This document shows positions 1 to 8,833 of a stretch of 64,000 nucleotides of DNA, one piece after another; the first letter of the stretch is position 1, and every line of letters begins with the position of its first letter. The DNA is taken from assembly GCF_022829585.1 (NCBI RefSeq), contig NZ_JAKSYC010000113.1, forward strand, positions 1 to 64,000, read 5' to 3'. The stretch is from Methylobacterium sp. J-026 (GTDB lineage: Bacteria > Pseudomonadota > Alphaproteobacteria > Rhizobiales > Beijerinckiaceae). The translations under genes were made by a program, and so were the position numbers. The notes under the pieces were generated by a model, which had not been told where the DNA came from, made no database searches, and worked only from the letters and a program-made list of their open reading frames with translations.

Positions 1-138
1 AACACCCGCAACCAGGGCGCGTTCGTCATCAACGCCGCCAGCAACTTCCCCGCCGTCTACAGCAGCGGCATCGGCCGCCGCTCCGACGAGTTCGCCGTCG
101 TCCGCGCCGGCCTGAACTACAAGTTCGGCTCGTACTAA
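1..138 (+). CDS. Outer-membrane beta-barrel (porin-like) protein, C-terminal end only
   Basis: Only the last 45 codons lie in the window; the start is off the left edge. The final residues (AVVRAGLNYKFGSY, then stop) alternate hydrophobic and polar residues and end in an aromatic residue. That is the usual closing strand and BAM-recognition signature of Omp25-type beta-barrels in Hyphomicrobiales. Its place would be the outer membrane. A strong hairpin terminator follows 50 bp downstream. The exact family cannot be settled from so short a piece. Confidence 0.7.
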   Translation, partial: NTRNQGAFVINAASNFPAVYSSGIGRRSDEFAVVRAGLNYKFGSY

Positions 139-187
139 GACCCGCTACCGGCGCGGCTTCGGCCGCGCCCCCGGTTACGACGACACG

Positions 188-226
188 GAGAAGCCCGGCC
201 TAGCGGCCGGGCTTCTCGCGTTTTCG
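188..226 (+). terminator. Rho-independent terminator after the barrel protein
   Basis: A perfect 13-bp stem (GAGAAGCCCGGCC pairing with GGCCGGGCTTCTC) with a 4-nt loop is followed by GCGTTTTC. It lies just after the stop of the outer-membrane protein and 115 bp before the next start. Confidence 0.85.
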
Positions 227-340
227 GCACGGGAATGAAGTTTTCGCCATCGCCCCTGACAAAGCGTCGCCGGGCACCCATGTCGTGTCGGCCATGCGGC
301 GCGTTCGGGCCCGCGGGCGTTATTCGAGGAGGACGACTCC

Positions 341-1081
341 ATGAACAGCGAAGAACGCGACGTCATTTCCGGCATCTTTCAACGGCTGGAGAAGGCCCAG
401 GCTCAGCCCCGCGACGCCGAGGCCGAGCGCTTCATCGCCGACAAGATCCGCGCGCAGCCCTATGCGCCCTACGCGATGGCGCAGCTGATCTACGTGCAGG
501 AAGAGGCGATCAAGAGCCTGAATCAGCAGCTCGAGCAGGCCCGCGGCCAGGCGGCCTCGGCCCAGCCCTCCGGCGGCGGCGGCTTCCTGTCGAGCATCTT
601 CGGTGGCGGCGGCAGCCAGCGCCAGGAGCCGCAGCCCAGCTACGGGCAGCAGCGCCCCGCAGGCCAACCCTGGGGCAATGCGGGCGGCGCGCCGCAGGGC
701 TATCCCCCGCAGGGCTACCCGCAGCAGGGTTACCCGCAGCAGCAGGGCGGCCCCTGGGGCGGCCAGCCGCAGGCTCCGGCGCGCGGCGGCGGGTTCCTCG
801 CCTCGGCGCTCCCCATGGCGGCCGGCGCGGCGGGCGGGATGCTGCTCGGCAGCGCCCTCTCGAACGCCTTCGCGGGCGGCCATTCCAGCCTCGGCAGCGC
901 CGCGGCGGCGGGCCTGGGCGGCGGGGGCGAGACGGTCGTCAACAATTACTACGGTGACGGCGGCAACCAGGATCTCGGCTCGGCCCTCGACAACAGCGGC
1001 GGCGGCGGCGACTTCCAGGATGCGAGCTTCGGCGACCCGGGCGGCGATCTCGGCGGCGGCGACGACAGCGACTGGACCTGA
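341..1081 (+). CDS. DUF2076 domain-containing protein
   Basis: 246 aa. The N-terminal ~80 residues (NSEERDVISGIFQRL, then YAMAQLIYVQEEAIKSLNQQ) match the DUF2076 family, whose biochemical role is not known. After this comes a low-complexity tract rich in Gly, Pro, Gln and Tyr with repeated GYPPQ/GYPQQ units (about residues 124-145). An Ala/Gly-rich hydrophobic stretch follows (about 155-190), and the tail is acidic and Gly/Asp-rich. The start is supported by GAGGAGG 8 nt upstream. There is no signal peptide. It stands alone between a terminator and a convergent L,D-transpeptidase gene. Family assignment is fairly safe; function is unknown. Confidence 0.85.
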   Translation: MNSEERDVISGIFQRLEKAQAQPRDAEAERFIADKIRAQPYAPYAMAQLIYVQEEAIKSLNQQLEQARGQAASAQPSGGGGFLSSIFGGGGSQRQEPQPSYGQQRPAGQPWGNAGGAPQGYPPQGYPQQGYPQQQGGPWGGQPQAPARGGGFLASALPMAAGAAGGMLLGSALSNAFAGGHSSLGSAAAAGLGGGGETVVNNYYGDGGNQDLGSALDNSGGGGDFQDASFGDPGGDLGGGDDSDWT

Positions 1082-1168
1082 GCGGCCCGCTGTCGGCCTC
1101 GGAGATCCCGCCGTTGTGCGGCCGGACCTCCTTCGATCGCGTTGGACCTTGATGGTGTCGAACGCGGC

Positions 1169-1981
1169 TCAGAGAACCTCGACCCGCGTCCCGACGGGGA
1201 CGCGCTCGTAGAGATCAACGACGTCGTCGTTCATCATCCGGATACAGCCCGACGAGACCGACTGGCCGATCGTGTTGGGCTCATTCGTGCCGTGGATCCG
1301 GTAGAGCGAGGAGCCGAGATAGAGGGCGCGGGCGCCCAGCGGGTTCTCGGGCCCCCCCGCCATGTGGCGCGGCAGGTCAGGGCGGCGGGCCAGCATCTCG
1401 GCCGGGGGCGTCCAGTCCGGCCACTCGGCCTTGCGGCTGACGGTCTTGAGCCCGCTCCAGGCGAAGCCGGGCCGGCCGACGCCGATGCCGTAGCGCAGCG
1501 CCCGCTGGCCGGGCTGCACGAGATAGAGGTGCTTGCCGGAGGTGTCGATCACGATCGTCCCGGGCCTCTGCGGCCCGGCGAACGCGACCTCCTGGCGCTG
1601 GAATTCGGGCGCCACGACGCGGGCGATCCGACCGCCCTCGGCACGGGGCGCAGCGTAGACCGCGGCCGGAGGCGCACCATAGGCCTGGGCTAGTGCCGCA
1701 TAGGCCTGGGCGGGCTCCGGCTCGGCGGGCAGCAAATCGCCGGAATAGGCCGCGACCCGCTGCGGGGCCATGATCGGCTGCGGGGACGCGTATCGCGGCG
1801 CCGCAGGGTAACGCTGCGGCCCGGCCCGGCCGCCGCTTCCGCCGGCACCTGTGACGAGATACTCGATCAGGCCGCCGCCGTAACCGCCCTCGGCATAGCG
1901 CGCCTGCTGCGCCTCGGCGGGGGCGCACCACAGGGAGACGGCCGCCGCGGCCCCCACACACAGACGGACTGAACCCCGCAT
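1169..1981 (-). CDS. Periplasmic L,D-transpeptidase (YkuD domain)
   Basis: 270 aa from the ATG at 1981, chosen because it opens directly on a signal peptide (MRGSVRLCVGAAAAVSLWCAPAEAQ). The open frame runs upstream to 2194, but that part looks non-coding. A Pro/Ala/Tyr-rich linker precedes the C-terminal YkuD domain, which begins near IVIDTSGKHLYLVQPGQ. The catalytic motif HGTN...SSGCIRM holds the Cys nucleophile and its His partner. Known members make 3-3 crosslinks in peptidoglycan or attach outer-membrane proteins to it. A second transpeptidase lies at 28268-29566. It is divergent from cheZ. Confidence 0.9.
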   Translation of the reverse strand: MRGSVRLCVGAAAAVSLWCAPAEAQQARYAEGGYGGGLIEYLVTGAGGSGGRAGPQRYPAAPRYASPQPIMAPQRVAAYSGDLLPAEPEPAQAYAALAQAYGAPPAAVYAAPRAEGGRIARVVAPEFQRQEVAFAGPQRPGTIVIDTSGKHLYLVQPGQRALRYGIGVGRPGFAWSGLKTVSRKAEWPDWTPPAEMLARRPDLPRHMAGGPENPLGARALYLGSSLYRIHGTNEPNTIGQSVSSGCIRMMNDDVVDLYERVPVGTRVEVL

Positions 1982-2269
1982 CGCACCATGCTCCCGCCCC
2001 GGGGCATCCGACCCCGGCCCGGGCACGATCCGGCCGAACGCCACCGAATCAGGTGAAGGAACGTGGTAAATCCGCTCCGGGCGCCCGGCCGTCCCGGATC
2101 CATGCCCATCAGCGTGAATCGCCGGTAAAACAGCCGGCTGCTGCGCCGCACGCGGACCCGGCGCCAGGAAAGCGCGCCGACGACCTCCGCGCAAGCTTGG
2201 CAGTCACAGTCCGCTAACCGATATGGTAGACAGTCGCGACGACGAATCCTGAACGCCAACGCCCGGACG

Positions 2270-2986
2270 ATGACTCAGAAGCGCTATCGCATCGAAGACA
2301 GCCTCGGGCTTCCCGGAGCGCCACCGCCGACACCGGGGCTTCCCGCGTCGACCGAGCGGCTGGAGGATATCTTCTCCGCCATTCAAGAGTTGCGCCGCGT
2401 CACGCAGATGAGCGCGAGCGAGACCATCGAATCCTGCCGCCGCGAGCTGCATGAAGCGCTTGCCATGCGGACCGAACTCGACGTGATGAAGGAGGCGATC
2501 ACCCGGACGAAGTCGGAACTGGCGACGCTCCACCGCACCGAGAACACCGGCAAGGGCATGCGCCGGGCCGCGGACGAGCTCGACGCGGTGGTGGATTCCA
2601 CCGAGCGCGCGACGACGAAGCTCCTCGGCGCCGTCGAGGAAATCGAGATCCATGCGGGCATGCTCAACGCGGCGACGCTGCCGCCCGGCATGAAGGCGCA
2701 TGTCGACGTCATCCTGGAACGGGTGATCTCCGCCTACGAGGCCTGCAACTTCCAGGATCTGACCGGGCAGCGGATCACCAAGATCGTCGGCGTGATGAAG
2801 TTCATCGAGGAGCACCTCGACCGGCTCATCACCACGTGGTCGGAGCTGGACAGCTTCAAGGAACTCATCACCGTCATGCCGGTCTCGACCGCCCTGGACG
2901 ACGAGAGCTCGCTCCTCAACGGGCCGAAGCTCGACCACGATCCCGGCCACGTCGATCAGAGCGACATCGATTCGCTGTTCGACTGA
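2270..2986 (+). CDS. cheZ: Protein phosphatase CheZ
   Basis: 238 aa, mostly predicted long helices. Residues 160-170 (NFQDLTGQRIT) match the catalytic segment of CheZ. There an Asp and a Gln (here D163 and Q167) position water for dephosphorylating CheY-P. The C-terminus ends QSDIDSLFD, which resembles the C-terminal CheY-binding peptide of CheZ and the N-terminal CheY-binding motif of FliM. Its role is signal termination in chemotaxis, in the cytoplasm. No other che genes are nearby. A weak promoter-like pair (TTGGCA at 2197, TATGGT 19 nt later) lies upstream. Confidence 0.9.
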   Translation: MTQKRYRIEDSLGLPGAPPPTPGLPASTERLEDIFSAIQELRRVTQMSASETIESCRRELHEALAMRTELDVMKEAITRTKSELATLHRTENTGKGMRRAADELDAVVDSTERATTKLLGAVEEIEIHAGMLNAATLPPGMKAHVDVILERVISAYEACNFQDLTGQRITKIVGVMKFIEEHLDRLITTWSELDSFKELITVMPVSTALDDESSLLNGPKLDHDPGHVDQSDIDSLFD

Positions 2987-3068
2987 TTCGTCGCCCCCGG
3001 ACGGGAGAGCGCGAATTTTCTTCGCCGCCCCGGTCCCCGCTCAGCGCGGGAACGCTTAGATCTGCGGT

Positions 3069-5135
3069 ATGAACCGCAGAGCCCTCTCAGACCTGCCCCC
3101 CGACACCTTCGACGACGGTCGCGACGCCGAGCGGGACGAAACCGCCGACGCGCCCGAGGCGCCGCTGTCCGACGATCTCGCCCCGGAGATCGATTTCGAC
3201 TTCGAGCCCGGCGCCGTCCAGGCCGGCACCGAGGTGATTCGCCGCTTCTGGTCGACGCTGCCGTCCTCGCCCGGCGTCTACCGCATGTTCGATCACCGCG
3301 GCGACGTCCTCTACGTCGGCAAGGCCAAGAACCTGAAGGCGCGGGTCGGCTCCTATGCAAGGGGCCAGGCGCACTCGAACCGCATCGCCCGGATGATCTC
3401 GCAGACGGCGGCGATGGAATTCGTCACCACCGCGACCGAGACAGAGGCGCTGCTCCTCGAAGCCAACCTGATCAAGCAGTTGAAGCCCCGCTTCAACGTG
3501 CTGATGCGGGACGACAAGTCGTTTCCCTACATCCTGGTGACCGACGACGGCCCGGCCCCGCAGATCGTCAAGCACCGCGGCGCCCGGCGCCGGAAGGGCA
3601 ATTATTACGGGCCCTTCGCCAGCGTCTGGGCGGTGAACCGGACGGTGAACGCCCTGCAGCGTGCCTTCCTGCTGCGCACCTGCACCGACAGCTACTACGA
3701 GAACCGCACCCGGCCCTGCCTGCTCTACCAGATCAAGCGCTGCTCCGGACCCTGCACGGGGGAGATCACCCCGGAGGATTACGGCGCCATGGCGGATGCG
3801 ACCCGGGCTTTCCTGGCCGGCAAGTCCAACGCCGTGAAGGATCGGATGCGCGCCGAGATGCAGGACGCCTCCGAAGCCATGGAATTCGAGCGCGCCGCCC
3901 GCTACCGCGACCGGATCGCGGCGCTCTCGGCGATCCAGGGGGTGCAGGGCGTCAACACGCAGGGGGTTGAGGAGGCGGACGTGTTCGCCCTCGACGAGCA
4001 GGCCGGGCAGTTCTGCATCGAAGTGTTCTTCTTCCGGAACTTCCAGAATTGGGGCAACCGCGCCTATTTCCCGAAGGCCGACCGCTCGATGACCCCCGAC
4101 GAGGTGCTGGGCTCGTTCATCGGCCAGTTCTACGACGACAAGCCCGCGCCGCGCACGGTGCTGACGAGCCACGCGATCGAGGACGCGGAACTGGTCGCCG
4201 CCGCCCTGTCGAGCCGGGTCGAGTACCGGGTCGAACTCCACCGGCCGAGCCGGGGCGAGCGGAAGAACCTGGTCGACTACGCCCAGCGCAACGCCAAGGA
4301 GGCCCTGGCCCGGCGCCTCGCCGACACCGCCTCGCAGGGCAAGCTGCTGGCGGCCCTGGGGCAGGCCTTCGGCATGGCGGACACGCCGCGCCGGATCGAG
4401 GTCTACGACAATTCCCACATCATGGGGACGAACGCGGTCGGCGGCATGATCGTCGCCGGTCCCACGGGTTTCATGAAGACGCATTACCGCACGTTCAACA
4501 TCAAGTCCGAGGAACTCGCCCCGGGTGACGATTACGGCATGATGCGGGAGGTGCTGCAGCGCCGCTTCAAGCGGCTCGTGAAGGAGGCGCCGCGCACGCC
4601 GCAGGAGGCCGGCGCGGCCGCCGCCGAGGGCGGCGCGCCGGAGCCCGTGCCGGCACCGTCCGAGGATGGCGACGCCTTCCCCGCCTGGCCCGACCTGGTC
4701 CTCATCGACGGCGGCAAGGGCCAGCTCGACGCGGCCCGCGCCGCCCTCGACGCGGCCGGCGTCTCGGGGGTGCCGCTCGTCGGCGTCGCCAAGGGGCGCG
4801 ACCGGGATGCCGGCCGCGAGACGTTTTTCGTGCCCGGCCGGCCGCCGTTCAAGCTTCCGCCGCGCGACCCGACGCTCTACTTCGTGCAGCGGCTCCGCGA
4901 CGAGGCCCACCGCTTCGCCATCGGGAGCCATCGGGCCAAGCGCAAGCGTGAGATGGTGAAGAATCCCTTGGACGAGATCGCCGGCATCGGTCCCAGCCGC
5001 AAGCGCGCGCTGCTGCATCATTTCGGAACCGTCAAGGCGATCGAGCGCGCCGCCTTCGAGGACCTGGCCAAGGCCCCGGGGGTCAACGCCGCCACCGCGC
5101 GGGCGGTCTACGACTTCTTCCATGCCGGCGCCTGA
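3069..5135 (+). CDS. uvrC: UvrABC excinuclease subunit C
   Basis: 688 aa. After a ~55-residue acidic N-terminal extension comes the GIY-YIG nuclease domain ([22 protein letters not shown]), which makes the 3' incision. A UVR motif follows ([15 protein letters not shown]), then the RNase H-like endonuclease domain ([26 protein letters not shown]) for the 5' incision, and C-terminal helix-hairpin-helix repeats ([28 protein letters not shown]). A short Ala/Glu/Pro insert at about residues 510-540 interrupts the RNase H-like domain. Role: nucleotide excision repair. It overlaps the next gene, pgsA, by 14 bp if the earlier pgsA start is used. Confidence 0.98.
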   Translation: MNRRALSDLPPDTFDDGRDAERDETADAPEAPLSDDLAPEIDFDFEPGAVQAGTEVIRRFWSTLPSSPGVYRMFDHRGDVLYVGKAKNLKARVGSYARGQAHSNRIARMISQTAAMEFVTTATETEALLLEANLIKQLKPRFNVLMRDDKSFPYILVTDDGPAPQIVKHRGARRRKGNYYGPFASVWAVNRTVNALQRAFLLRTCTDSYYENRTRPCLLYQIKRCSGPCTGEITPEDYGAMADATRAFLAGKSNAVKDRMRAEMQDASEAMEFERAARYRDRIAALSAIQGVQGVNTQGVEEADVFALDEQAGQFCIEVFFFRNFQNWGNRAYFPKADRSMTPDEVLGSFIGQFYDDKPAPRTVLTSHAIEDAELVAAALSSRVEYRVELHRPSRGERKNLVDYAQRNAKEALARRLADTASQGKLLAALGQAFGMADTPRRIEVYDNSHIMGTNAVGGMIVAGPTGFMKTHYRTFNIKSEELAPGDDYGMMREVLQRRFKRLVKEAPRTPQEAGAAAAEGGAPEPVPAPSEDGDAFPAWPDLVLIDGGKGQLDAARAALDAAGVSGVPLVGVAKGRDRDAGRETFFVPGRPPFKLPPRDPTLYFVQRLRDEAHRFAIGSHRAKRKREMVKNPLDEIAGIGPSRKRALLHHFGTVKAIERAAFEDLAKAPGVNAATARAVYDFFHAGA

Positions 5136-5808
5136 GACCCCCGCCGCCGGGGCCGAGCCGGGCACCGAGACGTTGACGCCCGGGCCGCGCTCTGATTTCA
5201 CCCCGACGATGAACGCCGTCCTTCCCCGACGACGGTCGCCGGCCTGGACGCTCGCGAATTGCCTGACCTACGGGCGCCTCGTCGCGGTGCCGGTGATGGT
5301 CGCGCTGCTGTTCTGGCCCGATTCCAACCCCGCCCGGTGGACGGCGCTGGGGGTGTTCGTGGTGGCCGCGATCACCGACTATCTCGACGGCTATGTCGCG
5401 CGGACCTACCATCAGAGTTCCGCGCTCGGTCGGATGCTCGACCCGATCGCCGACAAGCTCCTGGTCTCGGCCTGCCTGCTGATGCTGGCGGCGGACCACA
5501 CGATCATTGGATCCAGCGTCTGGGCGGCCATCGTGATCCTGTGCCGCGAGGTGCTGGTCTCCGGCCTGCGGGAGTACCTGGCCGAGTTGAAGGTCGGCGT
5601 GCCGGTGAGCAAGATCGCCAAGTGGAAGACGACCGTGCAGCTGGTGGCGCTGGGCTTCCTCGTGGCCGGCCCGGCCGGCGAGACGGTGCTCCCGGGGACG
5701 GAGCGGATCGGCCTCACGCTGCTGTGGCTTGCCGCCGCGCTCACGATCTGGACCGGCTGGGACTACATGCGTGCCGGGATCAAGCACGTGATCGACGACA
5801 CGCGCTGA
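5122..5808 (+). CDS. pgsA: CDP-diacylglycerol--glycerol-3-phosphate 3-phosphatidyltransferase
   Basis: 228 aa from this ATG; an alternative ATG at 5209 gives 199 aa and lacks a Pro/Thr-rich leader, so the start is uncertain. The CDP-alcohol phosphotransferase signature is present ([17 protein letters not shown] then [12 protein letters not shown], i.e. DG..AR........G...D...D), with several hydrophobic membrane segments. It makes phosphatidylglycerol phosphate from CDP-diacylglycerol in the inner membrane. The order uvrC-pgsA-moaD is conserved in many alphaproteobacteria. The start overlaps the end of uvrC, suggesting one transcript. Confidence 0.95.
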   Translation: MPAPETPAAGAEPGTETLTPGPRSDFTPTMNAVLPRRRSPAWTLANCLTYGRLVAVPVMVALLFWPDSNPARWTALGVFVVAAITDYLDGYVARTYHQSSALGRMLDPIADKLLVSACLLMLAADHTIIGSSVWAAIVILCREVLVSGLREYLAELKVGVPVSKIAKWKTTVQLVALGFLVAGPAGETVLPGTERIGLTLLWLAAALTIWTGWDYMRAGIKHVIDDTR

Positions 5809-5866
5809 TCGCTTGGGTCGCGGACCGCGCGCTCCCGGCATCCCCCCCTCGCCACGGTGTAATCGG

Positions 5867-6118
5867 ATGAAGCTCGTCTACTTCGCCTGGGTCCGCGAGC
5901 GGATCGGCCGCCCCGAGGAGGAGCTGACGCCGCCGCCGGCGGTCGCCACCGTGGCCGACCTCGTGACGTGGCTCCGGGGGCGCGGCGAGGAATACGCCTA
6001 CGCGTTCGCGGATCCGGACGTGGTGCGGGCCGCCGTCGACCGCGTCCATGCCAAGGCGGACGCGCCGATCGCGGGCGCCGGCGAGATCGCCTTCTTCCCG
6101 CCGATGACGGGCGGCTGA
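5867..6118 (+). CDS. moaD: Molybdopterin synthase sulfur-carrier subunit MoaD
   Basis: 83 aa from ATG at 5867 (MKLVYFAWVRERIG); the frame is open to 5813 but that leader looks non-coding. It has the small ubiquitin-like fold and ends in the diagnostic Gly-Gly (FFPPMTGG). The terminal Gly is thiocarboxylated by MoeB and donates sulfur to precursor Z. MoaE, the catalytic partner, does not follow here, although it often does in related genomes. MoeA lies far away at 56009. It is 58 bp after pgsA on the same strand. Confidence 0.95.
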   Translation: MKLVYFAWVRERIGRPEEELTPPPAVATVADLVTWLRGRGEEYAYAFADPDVVRAAVDRVHAKADAPIAGAGEIAFFPPMTGG

Positions 6119-6221
6119 GGGCCGGCGGCAGCGGCGCACGTAGTCCCCCGGGCTTGAACCGAATCGGGCCGCGGCCCCAATGGAGCCGTCGCTCCGGCTA
6201 TCCCTCACTGCCGAACGGCGC

Positions 6222-6258
6222 GCGGACCGAGCCAAGTTCCCTTACGGGTTCGGTCCGC
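6222..6258 (+). other. Stem-loop after the uvrC-pgsA-moaD unit
   Basis: GCGGACCGA (6222-6230) is perfectly complementary to TCGGTCCGC (6250-6258), with a 19-nt loop. It sits about 100 bp after the moaD stop and has no T-run, so it may be a weak terminator or part of the leader of the next small gene. Confidence 0.4.
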
Positions 6259-6339
6259 CACACACGCCTCCCGATCGGCGGAACGCTCAAGCTGGGATCG
6301 CCGTTACACGGTGCCGAATTACGGTCTTGGAGTCCCAGC

Positions 6340-6570
6340 ATGCGCAATACATTGCTCGCCGCCGCCGCTCTTCTCAGTCTCTGCGCCACCGCGCAGGCTC
6401 AGACCACAGTCATCGAGCGCGACCGCCCCGCCGTCGTGGTCGATCACCCGGCCTCCGAATCGAAGTCCGTCACCGTTCACGACCACGGCGACGGCTGCGT
6501 CACCAAGACGGTGCGTAAGGAGAACGACATGGGGGATTCCAAGACGGTGCAGAAGGAATCCTGCGACTGA
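6340..6570 (+). CDS. Small secreted protein of unknown function
   Basis: 76 aa. It begins with a clear Sec signal peptide (MRNTLLAAAALLSLCATAQA, cleavage before QTT). The mature part is short, charged and hydrophilic, with two Cys (GDGCVTK and the penultimate residue of KESCD) that could form a disulfide, and many Lys, Asp and Val. No known domain is recognised. A strong terminator follows only 11 bp after the stop, which supports a real, monocistronic gene. Confidence 0.7.
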   Translation: MRNTLLAAAALLSLCATAQAQTTVIERDRPAVVVDHPASESKSVTVHDHGDGCVTKTVRKENDMGDSKTVQKESCD

Positions 6571-6581
6571 GGCTCGTCATG

Positions 6582-6614
6582 GCGCCGGACCGGGTTTTCT
6601 GGTCCGGCGCGTTT
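6582..6614 (+). terminator. Rho-independent terminator
   Basis: A perfect 10-bp stem (GCGCCGGACC / GGTCCGGCGC) with a 9-nt loop is followed by GTTTGG, directly downstream of the small secreted protein. Confidence 0.8.
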
Positions 6615-6685
6615 GGTCGGGGGGGGCCCGCCGACGCGGTCACGCCGCCTTAGGTTTTAAAGCTTGTTTGACGGGTCTTCCCCCG

Positions 6686-6790
6686 TCGCGACCTCATCCT
6701 CAGACGGCGGAGCGGGGTCCTCCAGCCAGTCGCGCGATTGCTGGAGGCCTCCTTCGAGGCTGCTGCGCAGAACCTCAGGATGAGGAGAAG
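6686..6790. repeat. Intergenic palindromic repeat element
   Basis: The gap 6615-6936 has no gene. It holds nested inverted repeats: CCTCATCCT near 6692 facing AGGATGAGG at 6777-6785, and a perfect inner stem CCTCCAGC (6719-6726) / GCTGGAGG (6740-6747). This composition (CCTCATCCT...GGAGGCCTCC...AGGATGAGG) resembles an interspersed intergenic element common in Methylobacterium and Bradyrhizobium. That last point is recalled, not searched. Confidence 0.6.
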
Positions 6791-6936
6791 ATTGGGACCG
6801 ACGTCAGTCAAAACCGTCACGCGACGGCAAGTGCGCAGGCAAACGGACCCTTGAAACCTGCCGGACGGAAAATGGGTGGGTTGCCCGCGCGGGCTGCACC
6901 GTACGCAAACAGACCTGAAACAGCGCCGGATCCCGC

Positions 6937-7713
6937 TCAGCGCCAGCCGGCATCCACGAAATAACCGTGGCCCGTGCACATGCGCGCGTCGTCCGAGGCC
7001 AGGAACAGGACCAGGGCGGCGACGTCGGCCGGCTGGATCCGCCCGTCGAGGCATTGCGAGGCGACGATCTCGGCCTCGCCGTCCGGGGTGTACCACGTCT
7101 CCTGGCGCGGGGTCTGGACGTTGCCCGGCAGGATGGAGGCCACCCGGATACCGTCGCGGCCGAGATCGCGGGCCAGGGCGCGGCTCATCCCCTCGATGGC
7201 CGCCTTCGCGGTCTGGTAGACTGCCAAGTCCTTCAGGCCGAGATGCCAGCTGATCGATCCGAAGTTCAGGATCGCGCCGCCACCGGCGCGGCGCATGGCC
7301 GGCACCGCCGCCTGCGCGGCGAAGAACAGGTGGCGCAGATTCACCGCGATCCGATCGTCCCAGTAGGCCGGTGTGACCTCGTCGAGCTTGTGTCGGTCGT
7401 CGTTGCCGGCATTGTTGACCAGCACGTCGAGGCCGCCGAGCGCGGCCTCGGCCTCAACCACCAGTGCGCGCACGGCCGTGACATCCGTGAGATCGCAGCG
7501 TCGATAAAGGGGCGCGTGCGCCGCGTCTGGGGAGAGGCGCGCGAGCAGAGTTTCGGCCGCGCCATCCGCGATGTCGCAGAACAGGACGCGCGCGCCCTGC
7601 GCGACGAACGCCTCGACGACGCCCTCGCCGATCCCCGACGCCCCCCCCGTCACCAGCACGCGCTTATCGCGGAGGCTCGGATAGATCGCCCGGTTCGCCG
7701 GCATGGATGGCAT
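6937..7713 (-). CDS. xylB: NAD-dependent D-xylose 1-dehydrogenase (short-chain dehydrogenase)
   Basis: 258 aa SDR. The Rossmann motif is TGGASGIG, followed by NNAG (here NNAGNDDRHKL), the catalytic Ser in FGSISWHLGL, and YQTAK with the catalytic Tyr and Lys. The C-terminus reads CTGHGYFVDAGWR. NNAGNDDRHKL, the SISWHLGL context and CTGHxYxxDAGWR closely match the recalled sequence of Caulobacter xylose dehydrogenase XylB, first enzyme of the Weimberg pathway (xylose to xylonolactone). The other pathway genes are not in the window. Start is M1 or M4. An 8-bp C tract (7641-7648) encodes the Gly-rich loop. It could act on another aldose. Confidence 0.8.
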   Translation of the reverse strand: MPSMPANRAIYPSLRDKRVLVTGGASGIGEGVVEAFVAQGARVLFCDIADGAAETLLARLSPDAAHAPLYRRCDLTDVTAVRALVVEAEAALGGLDVLVNNAGNDDRHKLDEVTPAYWDDRIAVNLRHLFFAAQAAVPAMRRAGGGAILNFGSISWHLGLKDLAVYQTAKAAIEGMSRALARDLGRDGIRVASILPGNVQTPRQETWYTPDGEAEIVASQCLDGRIQPADVAALVLFLASDDARMCTGHGYFVDAGWR

Positions 7714-7867
7714 CGGTTGGCCTGCTCATAGGACCGCGCCCCGGTCCGACTTGTATGAGTTTTACCACGGGTTCGCCGGCATGCAACCGAGCGGGACAGC
7801 TCGGGGATTGGCGAAACGTTAACGATTCGCGAATGAGATCGGCGCGTCTTCTAGAAAGGAACGCGCC

Positions 7868-8281
7868 ATGCCCCTGCGCCTGGAACTCAAGCCGTTCGAG
7901 CGCCTGATCGTCAACGGCGCCCTGTTGCGCAACGGGGACCGCCGCTCGACCTTCCTGATCGAGACGCAGTGCAAGTTCCTCCGCGAGAGCGAGATCATCA
8001 CGGAGAGCGAGGCCGATACGGCCTGCAAGCAGCTCCACCTGACGCTGACGGTGATCTACCTGGCCGACGACCCGGCTCAGGGGATCGACCTGTTCTTCCG
8101 CCAAGCCACCGACCTGATCCGGCAGGCACCGGCGGCCGCGCCGCAGATCGCCGCCATCGCGGAGCTCGTCGAGACCGGCGAGCATTACCGCGCCCTCAAG
8201 CTGAGCCGGAAGCTCGTCGAGTGGGAGAGCGCGGGCCGGGCGCCCCCGTCGGACCCTCCGGCACCGACGGACGCCCCGTAG
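7868..8281 (+). CDS. flbT: Flagellin biosynthesis regulator FlbT
   Basis: 137 aa, the usual size. The N-terminal MPLRLELKPFERLIVNGALL and the IETQCKFLRE and YYRAL-like (HYRALKLSRKLVEWE) segments match FlbT. FlbT binds the 5' leader of flagellin mRNA in Caulobacter and controls its stability and translation. It acts with FlaF, which lies immediately downstream but convergent (8295-8666), 13 bp away. No flagellin gene is in the window. AAAGGA lies just upstream of the ATG. Confidence 0.92.
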   Translation: MPLRLELKPFERLIVNGALLRNGDRRSTFLIETQCKFLRESEIITESEADTACKQLHLTLTVIYLADDPAQGIDLFFRQATDLIRQAPAAAPQIAAIAELVETGEHYRALKLSRKLVEWESAGRAPPSDPPAPTDAP

Positions 8282-8294
8282 GCGACGCCGGGGT

Positions 8295-8666
8295 TCAGCC
8301 CGGGTTGCCCTGCAGGCCGGCAGCCACGTGATTGTTGATCGAGACCAGCGTCGCGATCTTCTCCGGCGTCGGCGCGATCATCGTGTCGACGCAGCTGCGC
8401 AGGACGAACACGCCCAGGCGCCCCACGCCCTGCTTCACGTCGACGGGGAGCGGGTTCTCGTCGGCGGTCGCCTCCGAACTCAGCAGCGTCCAGACGCGCT
8501 GGTTGTACGACAGCGCCTCATGGAGGCGGGCATTCTCCCCCGCATCGAGCGCTTGGCTGGCGCCGAGCAGGCGCTGAGCCGCCTTCAGCAGGAGCTGGGA
8601 TTCGGCCTCACGGGGCGTCAGCGCGCTGTGGGCGGTTCTGGCGTAAGCATTGGCGGCGTTGTTCAT
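8295..8666 (-). CDS. flaF: Flagellin secretion/translation regulator FlaF
   Basis: 123 aa from ATG at 8666 (MNNAANAYARTAHSALTPREAE). The frame is open further upstream, but that stretch reads as non-coding. The motif around YARTAHSALTPREAES and the helical remainder (ALSYNQRVWTLLSSE) match FlaF. In Caulobacter, FlaF binds flagellin and together with FlbT tunes flagellin synthesis. In many alphaproteobacteria flaF and flbT are tandem and co-oriented; here they converge tail to tail. Confidence 0.9.
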   Translation of the reverse strand: MNNAANAYARTAHSALTPREAESQLLLKAAQRLLGASQALDAGENARLHEALSYNQRVWTLLSSEATADENPLPVDVKQGVGRLGVFVLRSCVDTMIAPTPEKIATLVSINNHVAAGLQGNPG

Positions 8667-8789
8667 CGGCGGTGCGGACCCCGGCATCAGTCCTGCCGTC
8701 CGGGCAGGCTTGCCGTTAGCTGTCGCAGACCAGGAGTTAAGACTGCGTGTGCGTCGGGTCGGCCATGATAACGCCGGGTTGGACAACGA

Positions 8790-8802
8790 CCACACTGTGT
8801 GG
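8790..8802. promoter_or_regulatory. Short perfect palindrome between flaF and a divergent small gene
   Basis: CCACACTGTGTGG (6-bp arms, 1-nt centre) lies in the divergent 167-bp gap between flaF (minus) and the 8834 gene (plus). It could be an operator; nothing else supports this. Confidence 0.3.
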
Positions 8803-8833
8803 CCCCAGAGTCCGGCCTCGAATCAGGTCAGCA

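Noticed and set aside
3087..5201. A 704-codon minus-strand frame over uvrC
   Set aside because: Antisense shadow of uvrC; its protein is Arg/Gly/Leu-rich with no motif.
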